Positions 1 through 7,976 of a stretch of DNA of 62,641 nt are shown piece by piece. The notes beneath the pieces were generated by a model, which had not been told where the DNA came from, did no database searches, and worked only from the letters and a program-made list of their open reading frames with translations. Numbering within the stretch: position 1 is the stretch's first letter; every line of letters begins with the position of its first letter. The translations under genes were made by a program, and so were the position numbers. Source of the DNA: an uncultured Lachnospiraceae bacterium (GTDB lineage Bacteria; Bacillota; Clostridia; Lachnospirales; Lachnospiraceae); assembly GCA_949743325.1 (NCBI GenBank), contig CATJTQ010000097.1, positions 1-62,641 on the forward strand, in the 5' to 3' direction.

Positions 1-1
1 A

Positions 2-169
2 TGGTATACGGATGATAATATTAATCAGATGCTTATGGAGAGACATTTAAATAAAAAAGTAAGGAGATCTTCGGGAAGAAATCATTTGAAAGGACCAAAG
101 AAGAGGACTGAAGAAGATAATATAAGATTTAAGAAGTCCTTTGAGAAGTTAATTTTGCGTATTTTATAA
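2..169 (+). CDS. C-terminal end of an unknown, highly basic protein (5' truncated by the window)
   Basis: An open frame runs from base 2 without a start and stops at TAA 167-169, giving 55 residues rich in Lys and Arg, with runs such as NKKVRRSSGRN and GPKKRT. The codons look like normal coding DNA for this genome and the frame ends shortly before a good hairpin terminator, so I read it as the tail of a longer plus-strand gene that begins outside the window. No domain can be recognised in so short a piece. The basic tail could contact nucleic acid, but that is only a guess. Confidence 0.5.
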   Translation, partial: WYTDDNINQMLMERHLNKKVRRSSGRNHLKGPKKRTEEDNIRFKKSFEKLILRIL

Positions 170-277
170 TAGAAATTCATAATTTTTTTGACTATGTATT
201 AATAAATTTTTTGCGAACTTTCAGCAAAAATATAAAAATCTTTATAAGTATATTGTATGAAAATAATTAAGAATAAT

Positions 278-297
278 ACCCCGCCTTAGGGCGGGGT
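278..297. terminator. Bidirectional hairpin terminator
   Basis: An 8-bp GC-rich perfect stem (ACCCCGCC / GGCGGGGT) with a TTAG tetraloop lies between the plus-strand partial gene and the convergent minus-strand adenosylhomocysteinase gene. Both flanks are A/T-rich, so it can serve both directions. Confidence 0.85.
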
Positions 298-378
298 TAT
301 TGCTGATAGATAGTTAGTATATGAATTGTAATGATTTAATACTGTAGAAATGTTTGCTAATGTTTAATTTTGTATTTT

Positions 379-1623
379 TTATACATCCCAGCTATTTAAA
401 TATTTATTCTGTTCGTCTGTAAGTTTATCTATTTCTAGTCCCCAAAATTTTAATTTGCGGTTTGCAACTTCGTTGTCAACTTCTTTTGGCACAACAATAA
501 TTTTTTCTTTAAGTTCGTCTTTGTGCTGTACAAGATAAAGGGCACTGAGTGCCTGAATAGCGAAACTCATATCCATTATTTCAGCTGGATGTCCATCACC
601 GGCGGCTAGATTGACAAGACGTCCTTCGCCAATTACATAGAGCCAATTTCCGTTTGGCATTTTGTATCCGTCAATATTGTTACGTGCAAGTTTACTCTCT
701 ATGGCAATTTTTTTCAAACCGGCAACGTCAACTTCAATATCAAAGTGACCTGCATTACATAGAATTGCGCCGTCTTTCATAACGTTAAAAGAATTTTCAG
801 TGATAACGTCACGACAGCCTGTTACTGTTACAAAGAAGTCGCCTACTTTTGCTGCTTCCTCCATTTTCATTACTTTAAAACCGTCCATAACAGCTTCCAT
901 TGCTTTGATAGGGTCAATTTCGGTAACTATTACAGAGGCGCCAAGTCCTTTAGCACGCATTGCTACGCCTTTTCCGCACCATCCATAACCTGCAACTACA
1001 ACATTTTTTCCTGCCACAATTAAATTTGTTGTACGGTTAATTCCATCCCACACAGATTGCCCAGTTCCATAACGGTTATCAAATAGATGCTTGCAGTCAG
1101 CATCATTTACCATAACCATAGGGAACTTTAAAGCTCCCTCTTTATCCATAGATTTGAGGCGGATGATACCTGTGGTTGTCTCTTCACAGCCGCCTATTAC
1201 ATTAGGGATAAGTTCTGGGTGTTTATTGTGAATTAAATTGACTAGATCACCGCCATCATCAATTATAATGTTTGGACCGCAAGATATAACTTCTTCAATA
1301 TGATGTTCGTATTCTTCATCTGTTGTTCCGTGCCATGCAAAAACATTCAGGCCATCATGTACTAATGCCGCAGCAACATCATCCTGCGTAGAAAGAGGGT
1401 TACTTCCAGTTATATACATTTGTGCGCCTCCAGCAGCGAGGACTTTGCAAAGATATGCGGTTTTTGCTTCTAAATGTATAGATAATGCAACTTTTAAACC
1501 GCTGAACGGTTTAGTTTTGGAAAATTCTACTTCTATACTGCGCAAAATCGACATATTTTGTTTAACCCAGTCAATTTTTCTTTTTCCGCTTTCCCATAAG
1601 TTTATATCACGAATTTCACTCAT
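379..1623 (-). CDS. ahcY: Adenosylhomocysteinase (S-adenosylhomocysteine hydrolase)
   Basis: It reversibly hydrolyses S-adenosylhomocysteine to adenosine and homocysteine, removing the inhibitory product of methyl transfer. The 414-residue protein covers the whole fold: the substrate domain with HLEAKTAYL, the block with DDGGDLV and EETTTGIIRL, then the NAD-binding Rossmann segment GYGWCGKG and the late GEGRLVNLAAGDGHP motif. It ends at NSWDV without the KxxxYRY tail seen in many long bacterial and eukaryotic forms, which fits the shorter archaeal/Thermotoga-like class. The ATG has a GGAGG site 8-10 bases upstream. It is monocistronic, with its own promoter and terminator. Many Firmicutes use Pfs/LuxS instead, so this hydrolase tells something about the activated methyl cycle here; the homocysteine-forming metY gene lies at 45 kb. 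Confidence 0.95.
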   Translation of the reverse strand: MSEIRDINLWESGKRKIDWVKQNMSILRSIEVEFSKTKPFSGLKVALSIHLEAKTAYLCKVLAAGGAQMYITGSNPLSTQDDVAAALVHDGLNVFAWHGTTDEEYEHHIEEVISCGPNIIIDDGGDLVNLIHNKHPELIPNVIGGCEETTTGIIRLKSMDKEGALKFPMVMVNDADCKHLFDNRYGTGQSVWDGINRTTNLIVAGKNVVVAGYGWCGKGVAMRAKGLGASVIVTEIDPIKAMEAVMDGFKVMKMEEAAKVGDFFVTVTGCRDVITENSFNVMKDGAILCNAGHFDIEVDVAGLKKIAIESKLARNNIDGYKMPNGNWLYVIGEGRLVNLAAGDGHPAEIMDMSFAIQALSALYLVQHKDELKEKIIVVPKEVDNEVANRKLKFWGLEIDKLTDEQNKYLNSWDV

Positions 1624-1716
1624 ACTTAAACCTCCACTTTTATTTTTTCATTTTTACAGACAATATAAATTAAATCTTATTAATTAATTTCCATAAATTA
1701 ACTCTTAATATTGCAC

Positions 1717-1745
1717 ATAATAACATACTAATATGCTTTTTTCAA
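1717..1745 (-). promoter_or_regulatory. Sigma-A-type promoter for ahcY
   Basis: On the minus strand a TTGAAA -35 box (1740-1745) and TATTAT -10 box (1717-1722) are separated by 17 bases, about 95 bases before the ahcY start. The rest of the 396-base gap 1624-2019 is AT-rich and holds, besides this and the divergent promoter at 1953-1980, nothing I can recognise. Confidence 0.6.
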
Positions 1746-1952
1746 TATAAACATATACTAGCTGAACATATAATATTAGGACAGCCTAATTTAAATATAT
1801 AATGATTATGAATATATACAATATTAAATATGTTTTAAATGTACAGTTCAAAAGTTATTTATAGAGTTTTTGGAGAAGTGTCATAAACAATAATTAATAT
1901 TTGTTGTATTATTTTTATCGATAATTAATGTATTTATAAAAAAAATTTGTTA

Positions 1953-1980
1953 TTGCATAATATTGTAAAATAGTTATAAT
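1953..1980 (+). promoter_or_regulatory. Sigma-A-type promoter for the SGNH esterase gene
   Basis: TTGCAT (-35, 1953-1958) and a perfect TATAAT (-10, 1975-1980) with a 16-base spacer lie 40 bases before the GTG start at 2020. Confidence 0.65.
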
Positions 1981-2019
1981 TAAAGTATTAACAAATAATA
2001 AAAAATAGGAGGTAGTTTT

Positions 2020-2931
2020 GTGAGAAAATCACTGAAAAAAATTGTTTCTATTATTATGGCAGCTAGTATTTCGCTTACTTTAATGGTAACAAATGTAAAT
2101 GTATTTGCAGATAATAAGGATAATGATGGAGCAGCGTCGTCAAATGGTTTTAAAGAATCTAAAAATATATGGGTTATTGGGGATTCTATTGCTTCAGATC
2201 ATGATATTGATGAGGCAAATGAAGTTCAGATTACCGGATGGGGAAATGTATTGCAGCAGATTGTGCCTGATGATGTAACGATAATCAATAAGGCACGTTC
2301 TGGAAGAAGTTCAAAAAGCTATACTTCTGAACAGGTTTATCGTGAAGTTATGAAAAATATTAAAGAGGGAGATTATGTAATTGTACAGTTTGGTCATAAT
2401 GATGAAAAAGAAGCTCCTCGTTTTACAGATCCAAAAGGTGACAGTGCATCAGAGGGTTCTTATAAATTTTATTTGAAGACTAAATTTATTGATCCAGTTT
2501 ATGAAAAGGGAGGACGAATTATTCTTGCCTCAAGTGTTGTAAGACATCTTTTTGATGGAGACAAGCTTGGAGAACAGACGCATGGTGTATATGCGCAAGC
2601 AATGAAAGAACTTGCGGAGGAATGCAAGAATGATGGCAAAGAAATTTATTTTATTGATACATTTAAGTTGACAGGCGATATATACAGCAGACTCGGAGAT
2701 GAAAATACTAAAAAGCTTCATGCGGTTATTGGAAAAGGAGCAGATGCAAAATTAGATGACACTCATTACAGTCCTTATGGTGCGGTATATATGGCAAGTC
2801 TTATTGGACAACAGTTAAAAGAGCTTGGGATTCCTTGTGTCAAAGACGCAGAGAAAGCATGGCTGATACAGGATGATATTGAACAATTAAATGAAACCAG
2901 AGCATCGCTTGAGAAGTTTAACTGGAGATAG
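2020..2931 (+). CDS. Secreted SGNH/GDSL esterase, rhamnogalacturonan/pectin acetylesterase-like
   Basis: A 303-residue exported hydrolase likely to remove acetyl groups from pectin or other plant polysaccharides outside the cell. Residues 1-31 form a signal peptide ending near NVFADN. The SGNH blocks are in order: block I VIGDSIASD (nucleophile Ser), block II with the Gly in ARSGRSS, block III QFGHND, and block V DDTHYSPYG carrying the Asp and His. This layout is that of the rhamnogalacturonan acetylesterase (CE12-like) branch, known family knowledge. The GTG start has an AGGAGG site at the right distance. A pectin methylesterase remnant lies 2.4 kb downstream, which supports a pectin role. 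The true substrate is inference; other SGNH esterases take xylan or small esters. Confidence 0.85.
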   Translation: MRKSLKKIVSIIMAASISLTLMVTNVNVFADNKDNDGAASSNGFKESKNIWVIGDSIASDHDIDEANEVQITGWGNVLQQIVPDDVTIINKARSGRSSKSYTSEQVYREVMKNIKEGDYVIVQFGHNDEKEAPRFTDPKGDSASEGSYKFYLKTKFIDPVYEKGGRIILASSVVRHLFDGDKLGEQTHGVYAQAMKELAEECKNDGKEIYFIDTFKLTGDIYSRLGDENTKKLHAVIGKGADAKLDDTHYSPYGAVYMASLIGQQLKELGIPCVKDAEKAWLIQDDIEQLNETRASLEKFNWR

Positions 2932-2944
2932 GGAGTATAAAAAT

Positions 2945-3559
2945 ATGAAAATTAAAGATAAAAAAATAACAGTATTATTATTTATGTTAATATTTGTTGC
3001 AGTAATATCTAATGGATGTGGTTCGTCATATACTGCAGCTGATTATGTTTCAGCCATTTTGAGTGTTGCATATTATTCAGATGCGGTTGACAATAAATGT
3101 CTTGATATGAAAATGGAAGATGTGAATAAGGTGCGTCAGGAATGTGCTGATAAGGAAGCACAATTTTTAGAAAAATACTTTAATATGGAAAATGTTTCTG
3201 ATAAAACTCATAAAACATTTGTGGAATCGGCAAAGAAAATTTCTGCAAGCGTAAGTTATACAGTTTCTGAGAATGGAGATAATAAGGTTATTGTTTCAGT
3301 TAAGCCTTTAGTTATACATTCTGAAAAACTTCAGGAATTTGTTGATGATTTTAACGTAAAAAGATATGTTGATGCAGATAAATCTTACACAGAGGATAAG
3401 TTTGTTGAGGGCGTTGTGAAGATAATTGACGAGGCAGCTTCTGATCCTGAGTATGCTGATGAGGTTAAAATAGAGATAAATGTTGATAATAAAGGCGGAA
3501 CTTATAAAATAAGCGATGAGGATTTGGCAAAAATAGATTCTGCTATGTTTAAATATTAA
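2945..3559 (+). CDS. Putative lipoprotein of unknown function
   Basis: Read from the ATG at 2945 (GGGAG site just upstream), the 204-residue product begins MKIKDKK, then a hydrophobic stretch and the Cys in ISNGCGSS, a weak lipobox. The frame is open further upstream into the preceding gene, but that extension has no ribosome site and would bury the signal peptide. The mature part is mixed helix and strand, acidic and lysine-rich, with no motif I recognise; the general look resembles small clostridial lipoproteins of the DUF5105 kind, without certainty. It starts 13 bases after the SGNH esterase stop, so the two are probably cotranscribed. A membrane-anchored surface protein is the most that can be said. 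Confidence 0.7.
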   Translation: MKIKDKKITVLLFMLIFVAVISNGCGSSYTAADYVSAILSVAYYSDAVDNKCLDMKMEDVNKVRQECADKEAQFLEKYFNMENVSDKTHKTFVESAKKISASVSYTVSENGDNKVIVSVKPLVIHSEKLQEFVDDFNVKRYVDADKSYTEDKFVEGVVKIIDEAASDPEYADEVKIEINVDNKGGTYKISDEDLAKIDSAMFKY

Positions 3560-3805
3560 CATAAATATTTATTGCAATTTACAGTTAAACTAAAAATATA
3601 ATAAGTCAGTATAAAAAGTAGTGATTTTTTTATATGTGCAAATTAACTAATAAATTTTGTACAATTAGTAATATTTAGAAAATAAATATACAGATTGCAT
3701 AAATGATGCCTGTAAAATTTGTCAAGATGCCGAAAAATATTAATATTTACAGAAAACTTGTCAAGTTTTATAATCAATAATAAAAAATTTTAGGCAATCA
3801 TGGTA

Positions 3806-3834
3806 TTTTCATTTTTTTTCAGCTGATGTATAAT
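3806..3834 (+). promoter_or_regulatory. Promoter for msmK, in an otherwise empty 337-base gap
   Basis: TTTTCA (3806-3811) and a perfect TATAAT (3829-3834) with a 17-base spacer, followed by a 60-base leader to the msmK start. The gap 3560-3896 also contains two TTGTCAAG direct repeats near 3720 and 3757, which could be further -35 elements or regulator half-sites. No other feature is visible in the gap. Confidence 0.6.
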
Positions 3835-3896
3835 TGTTTCATAAGTCACGGTGTGGCGAAAGAAAACTAATATAAATTTTAGGAGGAGAAAGTGAA

Positions 3897-5012
3897 ATGG
3901 CAAGTTTATCATTAAAGAACATTTTTAAAGTATACCCAAATGGTGTAGAAGCAGTAAAGGATTTCAATCTTGAGATTGAAGATAAAGAGTTTATTATTTT
4001 CGTAGGTCCGTCAGGATGCGGTAAGTCTACAACACTTCGTATGATTGCCGGTCTGGAGGAGATTACAGCTGGTGAATTATACATTGGCGACAGACTTGTA
4101 AATGATGTAGAGCCTAAGGATAGAGATATTGCGATGGTATTCCAGAACTACGCTCTGTATCCTCATATGACAGTTTATGATAATATGGCTTTTGGTCTTA
4201 AATTAAGAAAAGTACCTAAGGATCAAATTGATAAGATGGTTCGTGAAGCAGCAAAGATCCTTGACTTGGAAGCATATCTTGATCGTCGTCCAAAGGCTTT
4301 ATCAGGTGGTCAAAGACAGCGTGTCGCTATGGGTCGTGCTATTGTGCGTAATCCTAAAGTTTTCCTTATGGATGAGCCTTTATCAAACTTGGATGCTAAA
4401 CTTCGTGTACAGATGAGAACTGAGATTGCTAAATTACATCAGAGACTTGGTACAACAATTATCTATGTAACACATGACCAGACAGAGGCTATGACACTTG
4501 GTACAAGAATCGTAGTTATGAAAGATGGTGTTGCACAGCAGATTGATACACCTCAGAACTTATATGACAGACCTAATAATTTATTTGTAGCTGGTTTCAT
4601 GGGTTCTCCGCAGATGAATTTCCTTGATGCAGAAGTTAAAATTAATGGAGAAGTAGTTAAACTTGTGATTGCAGAGAAATATGAAATTACACTTCCACCA
4701 GCAAAAGCAAAGAAGTTGATTGATGGTGGTTATAATAACCGTACTGTTACAATGGGTATCAGACCTGAAGACGTATATGATTCAGAAGTTATGATTGAGA
4801 ATAACCCAAATGCGGTAGTTACATCAACTATTAATGTTTACGAATTGCTTGGTGCAGAAGTTTACTTATACTTTGATGTTGATAAATTCCCAATGATTGC
4901 CCGTGTTGACCCACGTACTACAGTTCGTCCAGGTGATGAAGTTAAATTTGCGCTTGATGTTGAGAAGATTCATGTATTTGATAAAGAGACACAGGTGACA
5001 GTTACTAACTAA
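3897..5012 (+). CDS. msmK: ABC sugar-transporter ATPase, MsmK/UgpC type
   Basis: A 371-residue nucleotide-binding subunit of a CUT1-type carbohydrate importer. Visible motifs are Walker [10 protein letters not shown] (about residue 37), Q-loop [10 protein letters not shown], signature [14 protein letters not shown], Walker [14 protein letters not shown], and the H-loop VTHDQTEA. The C-terminal third (from about 240) is the MalK/UgpC regulatory OB-type domain with GIRPEDV. An AGGAGG site fixes the ATG. No permease or binding-protein gene is beside it, so it is probably the shared ATPase that energises several sugar importers elsewhere in the genome, as known for MsmK/MsmX in other Firmicutes. 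It is monocistronic, with a strong promoter and a long terminator hairpin. Confidence 0.93.
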   Translation: MASLSLKNIFKVYPNGVEAVKDFNLEIEDKEFIIFVGPSGCGKSTTLRMIAGLEEITAGELYIGDRLVNDVEPKDRDIAMVFQNYALYPHMTVYDNMAFGLKLRKVPKDQIDKMVREAAKILDLEAYLDRRPKALSGGQRQRVAMGRAIVRNPKVFLMDEPLSNLDAKLRVQMRTEIAKLHQRLGTTIIYVTHDQTEAMTLGTRIVVMKDGVAQQIDTPQNLYDRPNNLFVAGFMGSPQMNFLDAEVKINGEVVKLVIAEKYEITLPPAKAKKLIDGGYNNRTVTMGIRPEDVYDSEVMIENNPNAVVTSTINVYELLGAEVYLYFDVDKFPMIARVDPRTTVRPGDEVKFALDVEKIHVFDKETQVTVTN

Positions 5013-5041
5013 TAATTTGTATTTAATTTAATAGTATTATA

Positions 5042-5156
5042 AAAAAACTCTGACAGATAAATTATATCAGCATGGTTGGATGAACTTGTTGAGACAATGG
5101 TATCAGTGAGCAAATCCAACTCCTTGCTGTATAATAAATATCTGTCAGAGTTTTTT
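5042..5156 (+). terminator. Long-loop structured terminator downstream of msmK
   Basis: An 18-bp perfect outer stem (5042-5059 with 5139-5156, core ACTCTGACAGAT) ends in a T-run and closes a 79-base loop. The loop itself folds: CAGCA/TGCTG (5068-5072, 5125-5129), GTTGGA/TCCAAC (5075-5080, 5115-5120) and a small TTGT-TGAG-ACAA hairpin. The apical bases TGAGACAATG and TGAGCAAAT recur in the terminator at 22588-22692. Normal terminators have loops of 3-10 bases, so this could also be a small RNA or a repeat element using the terminator position. Confidence 0.8.
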
Positions 5157-5269
5157 ATTTTTGGGAAGTTCCTAAAATAATGTCAAAGTTGATAGGGTGG
5201 ATGTAACTATTGGAAAGGATAAGTTGTGGGAATTAAATAGTTTAAATAATTTTATGATTTTGTTAAATC

Positions 5270-6481
5270 TTAATGTAATGTAGGATTCCAGTTGTCTTCT
5301 TTTTCAAAGCTCTCATTTTCTTTATTATATTTTGCCTTAAAAAAGTTTTCAATGGAATATTTTTCTGCTACTTCTTTTTCAGTCAATATCGTTTCATAGC
5401 TCGCTGCTACGGTTTCCATATTTAGAGGAGTTCCATCAATATCCATAGAATTACATTCTATGATTGTACAGTCTTCACGGGAGTATTCGCTTATCATATT
5501 GATAAAGCGGTCTTCACCTGTGACAATATGAGTATCCATTTTGCAGTTCCAGTATACTACAGTCGGCGTGCATTTCCATGGGCGGCCAAGGGCATAGTCC
5601 CCGTCTTTTGGAGGTTCATGTCCTTCAACATTACATTCTTTTGTAATGGTACAGTTATGAAACATATATCCATAAGGGTTATTGCTGCCGCTGGCAGACG
5701 CTGATACATAACCAGAATTATATGGACAGTTTAACTTACAGTTTTCAAACCAAACCGTTGCGTCTCCGCATATAAAATCAGCAGTGCCTTCAATAAAACA
5801 GTTCTCAAAGTAGCATCTTGACATCGCAGTTAAATAAATGGTGTCTTGGCGGCCGATAAAACGACAGTTTTTAAAAGTGCTTCTATCTGCCTCCACTCGA
5901 ATACAACATGCCTGAGTTTGGAATTTTTTTAATGCAGGGTCCTCTTTTCGTTCATTAATTGTGAATTTATTATTCTCGCTGTAATCTTCAATTTCTTCTT
6001 ATGTAGTGTAGAGGTTGTAAGAGTTTTCAAAGGTTATCCCCTCTGCTTGGAAATTATGTGCAGATTCACTGATTATAGTGCTTGCCGAACTTGCAATAGA
6101 GATTTCTTCATTTGGAACAGATGTGTAAGTATTACCAGAACCATAGTAGTATGTAATTGTTACAGATGAATTATTGTCAGCCATATAAGTAATAAATGGT
6201 GCGGTAAGTTTGGTGTGCTCTCTGTATATTCCATCAGATATTCTTATAATAATTCGTTCATTTTCATTTGCTGGAGGATTTTGGTTTACATAATCAACAG
6301 CCTCGTTTAAGGTTTTGTAATTTTTTCCTTTTTTAGTGCTTTTCTTAGGGTTGACATATATAGTTTGATAATATTTTTCAGAATTTGATTTGTTAATCGT
6401 TTCCAAATTGTTAGTTTCTTGTTGACAACCGTTAAGAATGATAAGTATTGCGACCAGTAGGATAATTATTTTTTGTTTCAT
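5270..6481 (-). pseudogene. Pectin methylesterase lipoprotein, interrupted by one in-frame TAA
   Basis: The minus-strand frame codes for a 403-residue pectinesterase except for a single TAA at 5999-6001. The first part (160 residues) has a lipoprotein signal (LIILNGC), the repeat-start motif DGIYRE and FQAEGITFENSY. The second part stays in exactly the same frame and carries the catalytic signatures GRQDTIYL, ADFICGDA and LGRPW with both active-site Asp. All conserved blocks are therefore intact and only a nonsense codon separates them, so this looks like a recent point mutation, a sequencing error, or conditional readthrough. The second half has only an internal GTG without a ribosome site and no signal peptide, so it is unlikely to be made separately in useful form. 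Function if restored: removal of methyl esters from homogalacturonan at the cell surface. Confidence 0.85.
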
Positions 6482-6607
6482 TTAAACCTCCTATATAATT
6501 GCTTATTGAATTCAATTATAATTTCTTTATAAATATATCGCATTATATATAATTGTGTCAATATAGTGTATTTTTTATAGGATAACTATTGAATACGGTC
6601 GGACTGC

Positions 6608-6637
6608 TTGCTATAGTTTGTGTTAGTGTGTTATACT
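6608..6637 (+). promoter_or_regulatory. Promoter for the CdaR-type regulator
   Basis: TTGCTA (6608-6613) and TATACT (6632-6637) with an 18-base spacer, about 50 bases before the start at 6686. CTATAGTTT occurs twice around it (6611-6619 and near 6636-6644), a possible operator repeat. Confidence 0.45.
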
Positions 6638-6685
6638 ATAGTTTAGAAGCCTGAAAATACTAAGTGATTTTAGGAGGTATTCAGT

Positions 6686-7780
6686 ATGATTTCAAATCAA
6701 GTTATACAAGAGATGATAAATGATTTGTATCAAATAATGGATGTGCAGATATCAGTCTTTGAGATAAATGGAAAATTGATTGCAAAGAGTGATAATGCAG
6801 ATTCTACTTCTTCAGATTTTATTGATAGTTTTATTTCATCTGTGGCAGATAATATAGAAATAAAGGGGCGTCATTTATTTAAAGTATATGATCAAAATGA
6901 GCCGGTTTATATATTGTCAGCAAGCGGTAAATCTGATAGTTATTCTATTGGAAAAATTGCTGTTTCACAACTTCAGCGTCTTGTGACAGCATATAAAGAA
7001 AAGTACGATATTAATAGCTTTCTTCAAAATTTGCTGCTTGATAATTTGCTGTTAGTTGATATATACAATAAAGCAAAACAGCTAAAAATAGAAAACTTAT
7101 CAAAGAGGATCGTATTTGTTATAAAATTGTGGAAAAAGAAAGATGAGAGTGCACTTGAGCTTGTTAAAAGTCTTTACTCTTCTAGAAATAAACACTATGT
7201 TACTGAAGTTGATGAAGATTCTATTGTACTTATTAAAAACCTTGATGAAAATGAAACTTTTGAAGAGCAGGAAAATGAAGCAAGTACGCTTGTAGATATG
7301 CTGAATACAGAGGCAATGACAAAGGCATGTGTGGCATATGGAACGATTGCTGATGATATAAAAAGTATCTCTTCGTCTTACAGAGAGGCGAAGATGTCGC
7401 TTGAGGTAGGTAAAATATTCTATCCTGATAAGAATGTAATATCATATAAATCACTTGGAATTGGCAGATTGATTTATCAGCTTCCGATGTCTCTTTGTGA
7501 TATGTTTCTTGAGGAAGTTTTTAGAGGGGAAATACCGCCAAATAAAGATGAAGAGTCCATAAATACAATCAATCAATTTTTTCAGAATAATTTAAATATA
7601 TCAGAGACAGCAAGGCAGCTGTATGTTCACAGAAATACTTTAACTTACAGATTGGATAAAATAGAAAAAATGACAGGGCTTGATGTTAAAAATTTTGAGG
7701 ATGCAGTAACATTTAAGATAGCTTTGATGGTTGCAAGTTATAAGGAGATTATGGAAAAAAATTCTCAAAATAAGAATTAA
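6686..7780 (+). CDS. CdaR/PucR-type helix-turn-helix transcriptional regulator
   Basis: A 364-residue regulator. The C-terminus holds a PucR/CdaR-type helix-turn-helix (HTH_30): FFQNNLNISETARQLYVH followed by RNTLTYRLDKIEK. The middle (about 125-265) resembles the degenerate GGDEF-like domain of CdaR proteins, and the N-terminal 115 residues would be the ligand-sensing part. Members of the family respond to sugar acids such as glycerate or glucarate. The ATG has an AGGAGGT site. It sits between the pectin esterase remnant and the aconitase-type hydratase, and either divergent pectin genes or the downstream operon could be its target; this is inference from position only. Confidence 0.85.
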   Translation: MISNQVIQEMINDLYQIMDVQISVFEINGKLIAKSDNADSTSSDFIDSFISSVADNIEIKGRHLFKVYDQNEPVYILSASGKSDSYSIGKIAVSQLQRLVTAYKEKYDINSFLQNLLLDNLLLVDIYNKAKQLKIENLSKRIVFVIKLWKKKDESALELVKSLYSSRNKHYVTEVDEDSIVLIKNLDENETFEEQENEASTLVDMLNTEAMTKACVAYGTIADDIKSISSSYREAKMSLEVGKIFYPDKNVISYKSLGIGRLIYQLPMSLCDMFLEEVFRGEIPPNKDEESINTINQFFQNNLNISETARQLYVHRNTLTYRLDKIEKMTGLDVKNFEDAVTFKIALMVASYKEIMEKNSQNKN

Positions 7781-7976
7781 AAATATAAAATAACATTTTA
7801 AAATAGTTAAAAAAAACTGCATTTAAAGGTGTTTTTACAGTTGTTATAAAGCATTTAAGTCTTGTATTAATGTGTTAAATATGATAAATTAGCTTTGTAT
7901 TAAATGTGTGTTGATAGCTTTTTTTGACCTATGGGTTTAAAATAGATTAACAATGTAGTACAGACAGGAGGATAAT

